From JANXQE01 sp035651635 (GTDB taxonomy: Bacteria; Verrucomicrobiota; Verrucomicrobiia; Limisphaerales; UBA8199), in assembly GCA_035651635.1 (NCBI GenBank), contig DASRFK010000181.1, positions 62,001 to 126,000 on the forward strand: a stretch of 64,000 nucleotides of DNA, written 5' to 3'. The notes under the pieces were generated by a model that worked only from the letters and a program-made list of their open reading frames with translations, searched no databases and had not been told where the DNA came from. Position numbers and translations under genes: made by a program. How positions within the stretch are numbered: the first letter of the stretch is position 1; every line of letters begins with the position of its first letter. Below are positions 18,536 through 27,500 of this stretch, in pieces.

Positions 18536-21499
18536 ATGAACAACGTAATCACACAAGGAAGCTTCCGCACCCATAATCATAACTATACCTTCTACGGTTT
18601 CATTGCAACATGTGTTATGCTTACCGCGATCTACGCAGAAGCGCAGACAGCGGCCGCGAACCAGGGATACACAGTCGTCGAGCGTGGGTGCGATTACCGC
18701 GTTTGGCAAAGGACCGTGCCTGTCACGAGTTCCGCAACCGGCGGCACTACGCATCAGGTCCAGGCGTACCAAGAGCTTGCCAACGGAATCTGCTACCAAC
18801 GAAGCGACGGCTCGTGGGCCGACTCGCAAGATGTCGTGGAGGTCTCCGCCACCGGAGCTCAAGCCGTAGAGGGGCCTATGCCCGCCCATTTCAACGCCGA
18901 TATCACCGCTTTGGATGCGATCAGCCTCGCCATACCGGCGACAACCTTATCTCCGGTCGGGCTGATTCAGTCGCGCCCTCTCGGGCTCTTCTATTATGAT
19001 CCGAGCCTGGACAAGGTCGCTAGCATCGGCTTGGTGCAATCTGGCCGTGCCGTCTTGCACCCACCGAATGTGCTCGTTTACGAGGATGTGATACCAGGGT
19101 TGGCGGACCTGATGGTGATATGGACCAAAGGGGGCTGCGAGGAAAATCTCGTGATCAAGCAATCCCCACCGCCCCCCGAATCCTTTGGGCTCACGTCTGC
19201 GGCCCGCCTCCAGTACTGGAGCTCTTTCAACTCCCCCGCGCCCAAGGAGCAACGGCCGGTGATTCTGCGGTCCGGCCTGACTGACCACATTATCATTTTC
19301 GATTCCTGCTGGCTGCCAGTGGGAGGAGCTTTCTTGTTTGGCGAGGCGCTTGTGCCATCACCTGGCAGAGCCGCCGAGATCCGCTTAACCGACCCGTCCA
19401 ATCCTCAATCGCTCTGTCTGGCCAAGACACTGGTCACCATTGCCGGCCAGAAGGTACTGATTGAAGAGATTAACCTTTCGGACCTCACCCCAATCCTGAA
19501 GACCCTGCCCCAGGTATCTCTATCTTCAAGACAAACCAAACCCGTCGAGTTCGCCCGCCGGGGAGACCTGCTGCTGCATCCTCAAGCTGACACTGTCGTT
19601 CCACCTGCGATGGAAGTCGCTTCAAGCGCGTACACAGTGAGGGGTCTTGCTCTGGACCCGGTCATCCTGCTTACCGGCGGGAACGGAGGCAGTTATACTT
19701 TTACCGCTGGGAACACCTACTATATTCCGAGCAGCTTTTACCTGAGCGCGGCCACATTCCAGGCCAACACCTGCATTAAATTCGGACTCAATGCCAGGCT
19801 CCTCACGTACGGCCCGCCCAGCTTTCCCAGTTCGGGCACGCCGGTCATCTTTACCTCGAAAGACGATAATTCGTGCGGTCAAGTGGTCGACGGCAGCTCG
19901 AGCGAACCCGGCTATGCCGCGGCGCAGGAACTGTGGGTGTACTATCAGACCGTGTCGACCACCGTTCAAAACGCGTCATTTCGTTGGGCGCAGGTCGGTG
20001 CGCAATATGACGCTCAGTCTGTCAATCAGCATTTTCTCAGCTCAAGCTCGTTTCAGAACTGCAATACCGGTGTCCGTTTGAACGTCGGGGGTGACACTTT
20101 TTACCTGTCCCAAGACACGAGCTGCAACGCTTCGACACCACTTCTTGATTTGTCGGACGGTGACACCGTCGTCGTCGGCAGCATTACTGCTAATTGCGGA
20201 ACACCCACTCAGTCTCTACTGAAAAACGCCTCGAAGCTGCTCGGGTGCGAAGGAGAACCCTCTATCGCTGTAAACCCAGCCAATCCGGAAAATCTTTTCG
20301 TGGTCGCAAATCACTACGCCGGCGGCACCCACAGCACTATCTTCGGAGCGCGATCGAGTGATGGCGGTGGGACGTGGACCACCGTCACGACTGACTTTAT
20401 GAGCAATTCATATTCCGACCCCTCGGCTGCCTTCGATCGGTTCGGCAACCTTTTCGTCTGCTACATCCCATACCCGGGCGACAATCTTATGACAACTGCT
20501 GTCGCCGTGCTGCTGAGTACCGACAATGGGCTTACATTCTCAACTCTCAGAACCATCACAGACTCTGGTAACCAATTCGATTGGCCAAGGGTTACTGTTG
20601 GGCCCGGCATTTCCCAAACTCAATCGGCCGTTTGGGTCGCCTTCAAGGACAGTTCCTACTTAGACGTGACGGGTGTCCCCGTAACCGGCTTGGGTGCGGT
20701 CGGGAGTTGGACCTCCCTGGCGAGGCTTCCAAACAGCCGTAACTACAACTACGTGGCGCTTGCTGTCGGGCCGGGAGGGCAGGTCGCGGCCGCTTACCAA
20801 CAAAGCGACCGGCTTTCCATCTACGGGCCGAACGCGATTCAGCTCTCTGTAAACCCTTACGGCCTGAATCAGAATGGGTTCGTTTCCTCTACAACGATTA
20901 TACAAAGTGATCAGATGGGGTGGGTTACATACCTTCCCGCACTCCCATACCGGGGAGTCAACGCCGAACCCGGCCTTGCTTGGGACCGAACCGGCGGCCA
21001 ATATAACGGTCGTCTTTATATGGTTTATACAGATCGGCCCGACACTACTTCCGCTAATACCGACATTTACGTGATTTACTCTACAGACCAAGGGATCACT
21101 TGGAGTCCTCGACTGAAGGTCAACAACGACTCGACATCGGCGAGCCAATTTTTGCCTCGGATCGCTGTCGATCAAACCAGTGGAAACGTCGCTGTAAGCT
21201 GGTATGATTGCAGGGACGATACGGCGAACAAGAAGACGAAGTTCTATGCTGCCGTCAGCAGCGACGGCGCTCTAACCTTCTCGCCTAACGTCTTGCTGGA
21301 GAGCGGGCAATCGGATGCAAACCTTACTACGCATGCTCTGCAGTGGGCCCAGGACTACTTGGACTACACTGGGCTGGCCTACTACGGGGGTTATTTCTAT
21401 TCAGCGTGGGCAGACAACTCCAACACGACAGCGGATAACCAGGACTTTCTGCAGGGCAACAATGAGATGGAAATCTACATGGGCAAGGTCGGATACTGA
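18536..21499 (+). CDS. Large secreted protein with sialidase-like Asp-box propeller
   Basis: The 987-residue product has an N-terminal hydrophobic segment (FIATCVMLTAIYAEAQ) that should act as a signal peptide. Residues about 40-555 are Cys-containing and unassigned. The C-terminal part (about 570-985) carries four Asp-box motifs typical of BNR/sialidase propellers: SSDGGGTWTT, STDNGLTFST, STDQGITWSP and SSDGALTFSP. The catalytic arginine triad of true sialidases is not evident, so it could be a non-catalytic propeller. It begins 2 bp after a broken winged-helix remnant and is followed 29 bp later by a GloVer-repeat gene, probably in one transcript. Confidence 0.72.
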   Translation: MNNVITQGSFRTHNHNYTFYGFIATCVMLTAIYAEAQTAAANQGYTVVERGCDYRVWQRTVPVTSSATGGTTHQVQAYQELANGICYQRSDGSWADSQDVVEVSATGAQAVEGPMPAHFNADITALDAISLAIPATTLSPVGLIQSRPLGLFYYDPSLDKVASIGLVQSGRAVLHPPNVLVYEDVIPGLADLMVIWTKGGCEENLVIKQSPPPPESFGLTSAARLQYWSSFNSPAPKEQRPVILRSGLTDHIIIFDSCWLPVGGAFLFGEALVPSPGRAAEIRLTDPSNPQSLCLAKTLVTIAGQKVLIEEINLSDLTPILKTLPQVSLSSRQTKPVEFARRGDLLLHPQADTVVPPAMEVASSAYTVRGLALDPVILLTGGNGGSYTFTAGNTYYIPSSFYLSAATFQANTCIKFGLNARLLTYGPPSFPSSGTPVIFTSKDDNSCGQVVDGSSSEPGYAAAQELWVYYQTVSTTVQNASFRWAQVGAQYDAQSVNQHFLSSSSFQNCNTGVRLNVGGDTFYLSQDTSCNASTPLLDLSDGDTVVVGSITANCGTPTQSLLKNASKLLGCEGEPSIAVNPANPENLFVVANHYAGGTHSTIFGARSSDGGGTWTTVTTDFMSNSYSDPSAAFDRFGNLFVCYIPYPGDNLMTTAVAVLLSTDNGLTFSTLRTITDSGNQFDWPRVTVGPGISQTQSAVWVAFKDSSYLDVTGVPVTGLGAVGSWTSLARLPNSRNYNYVALAVGPGGQVAAAYQQSDRLSIYGPNAIQLSVNPYGLNQNGFVSSTTIIQSDQMGWVTYLPALPYRGVNAEPGLAWDRTGGQYNGRLYMVYTDRPDTTSANTDIYVIYSTDQGITWSPRLKVNNDSTSASQFLPRIAVDQTSGNVAVSWYDCRDDTANKKTKFYAAVSSDGALTFSPNVLLESGQSDANLTTHALQWAQDYLDYTGLAYYGGYFYSAWADNSNTTADNQDFLQGNNEMEIYMGKVGY

Positions 21500-21528
21500 A
21501 TCATCCGCCGTTTAGGGGCCTCAAAGGT

Positions 21529-22977
21529 ATGAAGAAACCGTTTTGGATTTTTGGTTCAAGCCTTTGGGATTCCACAGCGACGACCAAGAAGAAAGCCGGG
21601 CCAAGCAGATATTTGCTGCCTGGGATTGTGGTATCAGTCGTTTTCGTGCGCTTTGCGTGTCAACTGGCAGCGCAGCCGATTAGGATTCTGCATACCTTCA
21701 CGGGGAGCGATGGGGAATACCCAGCCTCGTCGCTAATTCTATTGAGCAACATTTTGTATGGAACCACATCAGCGGGTGGAGCCCTCAACTATGGAGCGGC
21801 ATTCAAGGTGGGTATTGATGGGTTCGGTTTTACAAACTTCCACGATTTCAGCGGGATTTCGCCCAGCGGATGGTTAGTCCTGTCTGACAAGACTCTCTAT
21901 GGAACATCTCAGGGGGGTGGTGATTATGGGTACGGCGCAGCATTTAGTTTGGACACCGGCGGCGGCGGCGCTACGAACCTCCACAGCTTTACGGCGCCGG
22001 TGCTAAACGACTTCGGCGCAAACACGAACACTGACGGAATTTTCCCGCGCGCTGGTTTAATCCTGTCGCAAAACCTTCTTTACGGGACAGCCTCCGGTGG
22101 CGGGCTTTCCGCGGCCGGTACGGTCTTTAGAGTAGGAATCGGCGGCGGAGGTTTTGCGACGCTGTACACCTTTAGCTTTGGTGACGGCTGCACAAACACT
22201 GACGGCGCCATCCCTTTCTCCGGAGTGGCGCTTTCCGGCAACGTACTCTATGGAACGACCTACTACGGTGGCAGTGGAGGCAACGGAACGATTTTCGCCG
22301 TGAACACGGAGGGCTCAGATTTCAGGGTCCTTTACAACTTCGCCCCCGGCGGTCCCGACCAGTTCAATGACTGGCCCAACGCGGGCGGAGGCAACCCGCA
22401 CGCCGAGCTGCTGGTAGCTGGTGAAACGCTCTATGGGACAGCCGAAAATGGCGGGAGCGGCGCCGGAGGGACCATCTTCAAGATTAAAACGGATGGCTCT
22501 GGTTTTGCCACGCTTCACAATTTTAACGATACGATAGAGGGAATCCACCCGACGGGCGGATTGATCCTCTCGGGGAGCACGCTCTATGGAGCGACTCGAG
22601 CCGCGCTATTCGCCATCGAGACCAATGGCACCGGATATGTCAAGCTGCACACCTTCAGCACAAGCGAATCTGGCCCAAACCCCAACCTGCTTCTCTCCGG
22701 TAATACGCTGTATGGAACAACCAGGGAAGGCGGCGCTTCACACGCGGGCACAGTCTTCAGTTTCTTCATTCCGGCGCGACTAACGATCAATCGTTTCGGA
22801 GAAGAGGTCGTGTTGGCCTGGCCAACGAATGCCGGCTCCTTCACCCTGCAGACGTCGACCGATTTGGCCTCGACCAACTGGACCACAGTTTCACCAGCAC
22901 CGGTCCTCAGCAACGGGCAGAACACGGTTACTAACACGGTCTCCGGGATCCAGCGATTTTACCGGTTGGTACAATAA
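21529..22977 (+). CDS. Secreted GloVer-type tandem repeat protein
   Basis: The 482-residue protein begins with a charged N-terminus and a membrane-like segment around residues 27-47, likely a signal. It then shows about seven repeats of 40-60 residues, each built around L-Y-G-T-(T/A/S)-x-x-G-G followed by G-x-x-F-x-(V/I) and a G-F-x-x-L-H-x-F strand. This is the pattern of choice-of-anchor GloVer repeat proteins of Gloeobacter and Verrucomicrobia. The C-terminal 75 residues (from LTINRFGEEVVLAWP) form a small beta domain, also common on Verrucomicrobial exported proteins. Function is unknown; the likely place is the outer surface. AAAGG lies just before ATG 21529. Confidence 0.8.
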   Translation: MKKPFWIFGSSLWDSTATTKKKAGPSRYLLPGIVVSVVFVRFACQLAAQPIRILHTFTGSDGEYPASSLILLSNILYGTTSAGGALNYGAAFKVGIDGFGFTNFHDFSGISPSGWLVLSDKTLYGTSQGGGDYGYGAAFSLDTGGGGATNLHSFTAPVLNDFGANTNTDGIFPRAGLILSQNLLYGTASGGGLSAAGTVFRVGIGGGGFATLYTFSFGDGCTNTDGAIPFSGVALSGNVLYGTTYYGGSGGNGTIFAVNTEGSDFRVLYNFAPGGPDQFNDWPNAGGGNPHAELLVAGETLYGTAENGGSGAGGTIFKIKTDGSGFATLHNFNDTIEGIHPTGGLILSGSTLYGATRAALFAIETNGTGYVKLHTFSTSESGPNPNLLLSGNTLYGTTREGGASHAGTVFSFFIPARLTINRFGEEVVLAWPTNAGSFTLQTSTDLASTNWTTVSPAPVLSNGQNTVTNTVSGIQRFYRLVQ

Positions 22978-23199
22978 ACCAGTCAGGCTCCAAGCGCAGC
23001 GGGGACCATCGCGACATGAATCGAATCGAATCGGGGTCAGAACAAAGTTTTTCCACAGAAACCGAGTTGGGGACCAGTCGGGTCGATCAATCGGGGTGGT
23101 GGGAACATAAAAGGGGTCAACCCATAACATGGTTCCTTTCTGGTTCTTTTGTGTGGTCCTTTTGTATCGACGTTGCCGCTTTGTGCCAGAGTCGATTCC
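22978..23199. other. Intergenic stretch with GGGGTCA-type motifs; no gene
   Basis: The sequence ATCGGGGTCAGAACAAAG (from about 23029) and AAAAGGGGTCAACCC (from about 23108) recall the TGACCCCTTTCTGACCC seen on the other strand near 18149. Both lie beside transposase fragments, so they may be REP-like ends of the same element family. Confidence 0.45.
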
Positions 23200-23373
23200 G
23201 TGTCGAGGAAGATTCGTATTCGGTACCTGGGGCGATGTACCATCCACCTTCGCCCAGCGGTTGAGGCTTCGGAGGGACGAGCCTAATGAGCCGAGGTGAC
23301 CGCCGGAAGAACATCTTTTTTGGACGATGTGGACCGGCATGCTTTCCTCAAAACTCTCGCCGAGGCTTGCCAG
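23200..23373 (+). pseudogene. N-terminal remnant of a REP-associated (Y1-type) transposase
   Basis: Pieces in different frames spell the start of a Y1 transposase: SRKIRI, then YPGAMYH, then MSRGDRRKNIF, then LDDVDRHAFLKTLAEACQ. At least two single-base shifts (near 23226 and in the T-run at 23315-23320) and an insertion of about 50 bases (about 23233-23285) break the gene. Homology stops at about 23373, before the HUH motif region. Nothing functional remains. Confidence 0.7.
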
Positions 23374-23811
23374 ATTGGGCAGCGACAGTGTTTCGCTAAT
23401 AAGCTTTTCCGTCTGGACGGCGCTAAAGTCTCCCATGATGCAAGGCGATCAACTTGCCCGTCGCAGCCGGGAAAGCCGAGGACAGCCTCCCCGGCCAGTC
23501 GATCCCATTTGCGCCAAATTGCGTATTTCCTGAAACCCAACTGATTAGCGGTCCGGAAATCAAAGCAAAGCAAATCAAACCAAAAAAAGTAAGCCACGGC
23601 CCCTCCGAATTGCACCTATTGGCGGTAGTTGGCGCCTGTTGGCGGGTATTTTGAAACGCAAGTGAGCGCCAGCCAGGAAACCGGCAGCGGCAGCGCCCAT
23701 CCTGGGAGCGCTGGCGTCTGGGTGTTCCCTCGCTATCCGTGTCGATCCGTGCGCATCCGTGGTTCTCAACTGTACGCTTACTTCTTACCCACCACGTCCG
23801 TTGGACCTGAT
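23374..23811. other. Intergenic region; no gene seen
   Basis: This 438-bp stretch lies between the transposase remnant and the MOSC gene. It holds the short tandem motif ATCCGTG (three imperfect copies at about 23738-23764), a degenerate unit also found at 41662-41692 and 50545-50582. The open frames here show no family features. Confidence 0.5.
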
Positions 23812-24300
23812 TTAGCCAAAGGGGGCCCGTATTTCATCACCCGCGCGAACAGTTCCCGATTTGCGCACTTCCGCCAGGACCCCTTGGCGGTTCTGAAGCA
23901 TGCGCTCCCGAAGCCCTTGGCAAATCGCGTCCATCTTGGCGCACGGGTCCCTCGGCGCGTTAAAAAACAAAATGGCCTCACCGATCGCCACTTCCTGACC
24001 AATTAACGACACCAGATCGATCCCGGTGGTCTCGATGTTCGAGCGCACGCGTCCCGGCTCGATTTCGGCCAACCCGAGTGCCGCCGCATGTTCGGCGATC
24101 TGTTCGCGTTCCATCAGGGTTACCTGGCGCCGCGTCGCTTTCCCGGTATCCCGGCTCATCCGGGCAAAATATCTCGTATCGCCATCGATCCCTTTTCCCT
24201 CCACCAACTGGACTATTTCTGTACTGATCAAGGGAGCTCCAGGTGTGTCGGGATGCAGGTGAAGTGAGGCTACTCGACCAACTTTTGTCAAGGTGCTCAT
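23812..24300 (-). CDS. MOSC domain protein
   Basis: MOSC domains occur in molybdenum cofactor sulfurases and in small stand-alone proteins such as YiiM, where a conserved cysteine handles sulfur. The 162-residue reading from ATG 24300 starts MSTLTKVGRVASLHLHP. It has the VEGKGIDGDTRY segment, RQVTLMEREQIAEHA, the EPGRVRSNIETTGID core and the Cys in PRDPCAKM. The longer frame to 24504 covers a palindromic repeat and is not credible. The gene stands alone. Substrate or partner enzymes are not visible. Confidence 0.85.
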   Translation of the reverse strand: MSTLTKVGRVASLHLHPDTPGAPLISTEIVQLVEGKGIDGDTRYFARMSRDTGKATRRQVTLMEREQIAEHAAALGLAEIEPGRVRSNIETTGIDLVSLIGQEVAIGEAILFFNAPRDPCAKMDAICQGLRERMLQNRQGVLAEVRKSGTVRAGDEIRAPFG

Positions 24301-24343
24301 GGTATTTTGCAAATCATGCTCCAGATCATCACCGCGGGCAAGG

Positions 24344-24484
24344 CGGCGCCATCGGCGCGCGGACCTGCGGTCCGCAGAGATGTCCGAACCAAATCGGACG
24401 AAGGTGAGTGTTGGGCTTCGGCCTGAGTGTTGGGCGCCGCACGCCGGTCGGGAGTTGCTGCGGGCAGGAATGCCCGCAACGCCG
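24344..24484. repeat. Family C palindromic repeat (first copy)
   Basis: The block contains GCGGACCTGCGGTCCGC (24359-24375), then CAGAGATGTCCGAACC, and about 90 bases later GGGCAGGAATGCCCGC. A diverged copy with the same order of parts lies at 36897-37018. It fills the gap between the MOSC gene and gltB. Confidence 0.65.
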
Positions 24485-24581
24485 GCACAAAATTCTAAAA
24501 TCAATTATTGCATCCTGTTGGTGTTTAGGTAAAAACTATTAAAATTTAGTTGATTCGGACCGGAGACAACGTCTCTTCAGC

Positions 24582-27500
24582 ATGACCAGAAAAACAGAAA
24601 CGCGAACGCACCGACAGGCAAACCGCACTGGCCCGCCGCCAAAGCAAGGCCTGTACGATCCACAGTTCGAGCATGAAGCCTGCGGCGTAGGATTCGTCGT
24701 CAATATTAAAGGGCGCAAGTCGCACGCGATTATTCAACAGGCGTTGCAGGTCTTGCTCAACCTCGATCATCGCGGTGCGTGCGGCTGCGAAGCCAACACC
24801 GGTGACGGCGCCGGTATTTTGATCCAGCCACCGCACGATTTTCTGAAACTGGTCGCCAAGGAAACGCGCATCACCTTGCCCAACCCGGGCGAGTACGCCG
24901 TCGGCATGATCTTTCTGCCGCCGAAAGCCGGCCAGCGATCCGAATGCGAAAAGATTTTCCGCGAGATTGTTCAGGAAGAAGGGCAGGGCGTTCTGGGCTG
25001 GCGGACCATTCCCACAAATAACGGCACGCTGGGCAAAACCGCGCGCGCCGCCGAACCCTTCATGCGGCAGGTGTTTATTTCGCGCAACCCGAAACTGGCC
25101 GACGACATGGCGTTCGAGCGTAAGCTGTACGTTATCCGTAAACGCGCCGAAAATGCCATTCGTTATTCGGGCAAGGTCCAGGGCGGCGAGTTCTTCTATA
25201 TTTCGAGCCTCTCGCTCAAGACAGTAGTCTACAAGGGGATGTTGTTGACCACCCAGTTGAACGAGTACTATCCGGACTTAAACCATCCGGCGATGGACTC
25301 CGCCTTGGCTCTGGTTCATTCCCGCTTCAGCACCAACACTTTTCCGAGTTGGAATCGGGCCCATCCTTACCGGTACATGGCGCATAACGGTGAAATCAAT
25401 ACCCTGCGCGGCAATATCAATTGGATGCATGCCCGCGAAGCCCTGTTTGAGTCCGACCTTCTCGGCGAGGACATCAAAAAGATTTTGCCGATCGTCTGCA
25501 CCGATGGGAGTGACTCGGCGATGTTTGACAACTGCCTGGAGTTGCTCGTGCTGGCCGGCCGTTCCTTGCCACACGCCATGATGATGATGATCCCGGAGCC
25601 GTGGACCAAGCACGAGAGCATGAGCCCGGAAAAGAAGGCTTTCTACGAATACCACTCCTGCCTGATGGAGCCGTGGGACGGTCCGGCCTCGATTGCCTTT
25701 ACGGATGGCAAACGGATTGGCGCGGTGCTGGATCGAAATGGGCTGCGGCCCTCGCGCTTCTATGTGACCAAAGATGACCTGGTGATTATGGCCAGCGAGG
25801 TCGGCGTGCTGGACGTGCCCGCCGAGCGCGTGTTGCAAAAGGGCCGGCTCCAGCCGGGCCGCATGTTCCTTATCGATACCGAAGAAGGCCGAATTGTTTC
25901 CGATGAAGAATTGAAGCAAAAGATTGCGCGCGAGCAGCCATACCGGGCGTGGTTGGATGAGAACCTGATCCGGCTGGCCGACGTGCCGGATCCTGGAGTT
26001 GTTCCCCCGCCCGACCACGACACCATAACGCAGCGCCAGCTCGCCTTCGGGTATACCTATGAGGATCTGCGCATTCTCATGTTGCCGATGGCCCGGGACG
26101 CCAATGAAGCGGTGGGATCCATGGGCACCGACACACCGCTGGCCGTTCTGTCCAATCAGCCCCAGTTGTTGTTCAATTATTTCAAGCAACTCTTCGCACA
26201 GGTCACCAACCCCCCTATTGATTGCATCCGCGAAGAGCTCATCATGTCGACCGAGACCGCGATTGGTTCGGAGCGCAACCTTTTGAAACCAGGTCCCGAG
26301 CACGCGCGGCTGATCGAGTTGAAATCGCCCATCCTCACAAACGAGGAATTTGCCAAACTCAAGCACTTGGATTTGCCGGGCTTCAAATCCATCACCTTGC
26401 CGATTTTATTCAAGGTGGCCGACGGTCCAGCCGGGCTGGAGAAGGGGATGACTGAGCTTTTCGGCCGGATTGACCAGGCAATTAAGGATGGTTCCAACGT
26501 GGTCGTGTTGTCCGACCGTGGCGTGAGCGCCGAGTGGGCCCCGATTCCTTCGCTCCTGGCGGTGGCCGGCGTGCATCATCACTTGATCCGGGAGGGCACG
26601 CGCACCCAGGTTGGTCTGGTCCTCGAGTCCGGCGAGCCACGCGAAGTGCACCATTTCTCTCTGCTGATCGGCTATGGCTGCGGCGCGATAAATCCGTACC
26701 TGGCGTTCGAAACACTCGATGACATGATCCGGCAGGGGCTGTTGACCGGGATCGATCACAAGACCGCTTGCAAGAATTACCTCAAAGGGGCCGTTAAGGG
26801 CGTTGTAAAGGTCATTAGCAAAATGGGCATCTCGACCATTCAAAGCTATTGGGGCGCCCAGATCTTCGAAGCGATCGGCCTGACGAAGGAATTCGTCGAC
26901 AAATTCTTTACCTGGACTCCTTCCCGAATTGAAGGGGCGGACATCCAGGTTGTCGCCCAGGAAGCCCTGGCGCGGCATCGACGCGCCTTCCCGGATCGTT
27001 CGGTCAATGGCCACGTCCTGGAGCCGGGCGGCCAATATCAATGGCGCGACAACGGCGAGTACCACCTGTTCAATCCGCAGACGATTCACAAGCTGCAGGC
27101 CGCCGTCCGAACCAACAGTTACAAACTCTTTAAGGAATATTCCGGACTGGTCAACGAGCAGAGCCGGCATTGGTGCACTTTACGCGGTCTGCTTGAGTTC
27201 AAAGCCGCAAAGCCGATTCCGATCGAAGAAGTTGAATCCGTTGAGGCGATCATGAAGCGCTTTAAATCCGGCGCCATGAGCTACGGTTCCATCAGCAAGG
27301 AAGCCCACGAGACCTTGGCCATCGCCATGAATCGGATCGGAGGCAAAAGCAACACCGGCGAAGGGGGGGAGGACCCCGAGCGCTACGTCCCGATGCCCAA
27401 CGGCGATTCCAAGAATAGCGCCATCAAGCAGGTTGCTTCCGGACGCTTCGGCGTTACCAGCCAATATCTCGTCGAGGCCAAGGAACTGCAGATCAAAATG

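Noticed and set aside
24504..24547. Sigma-70 promoter for gltB (TTGCAT and TAAAAA, 16-bp spacing)
   Set aside because: Only 3 of 6 and 4 of 6 consensus matches in AT-rich sequence; too weak to report as a feature.
25278..26366. Long open frame antisense to gltB (362 codons)
   Set aside because: It lies wholly within a strongly conserved gene on the other strand and its translation shows no domain; it results from codon bias in GC-rich DNA.
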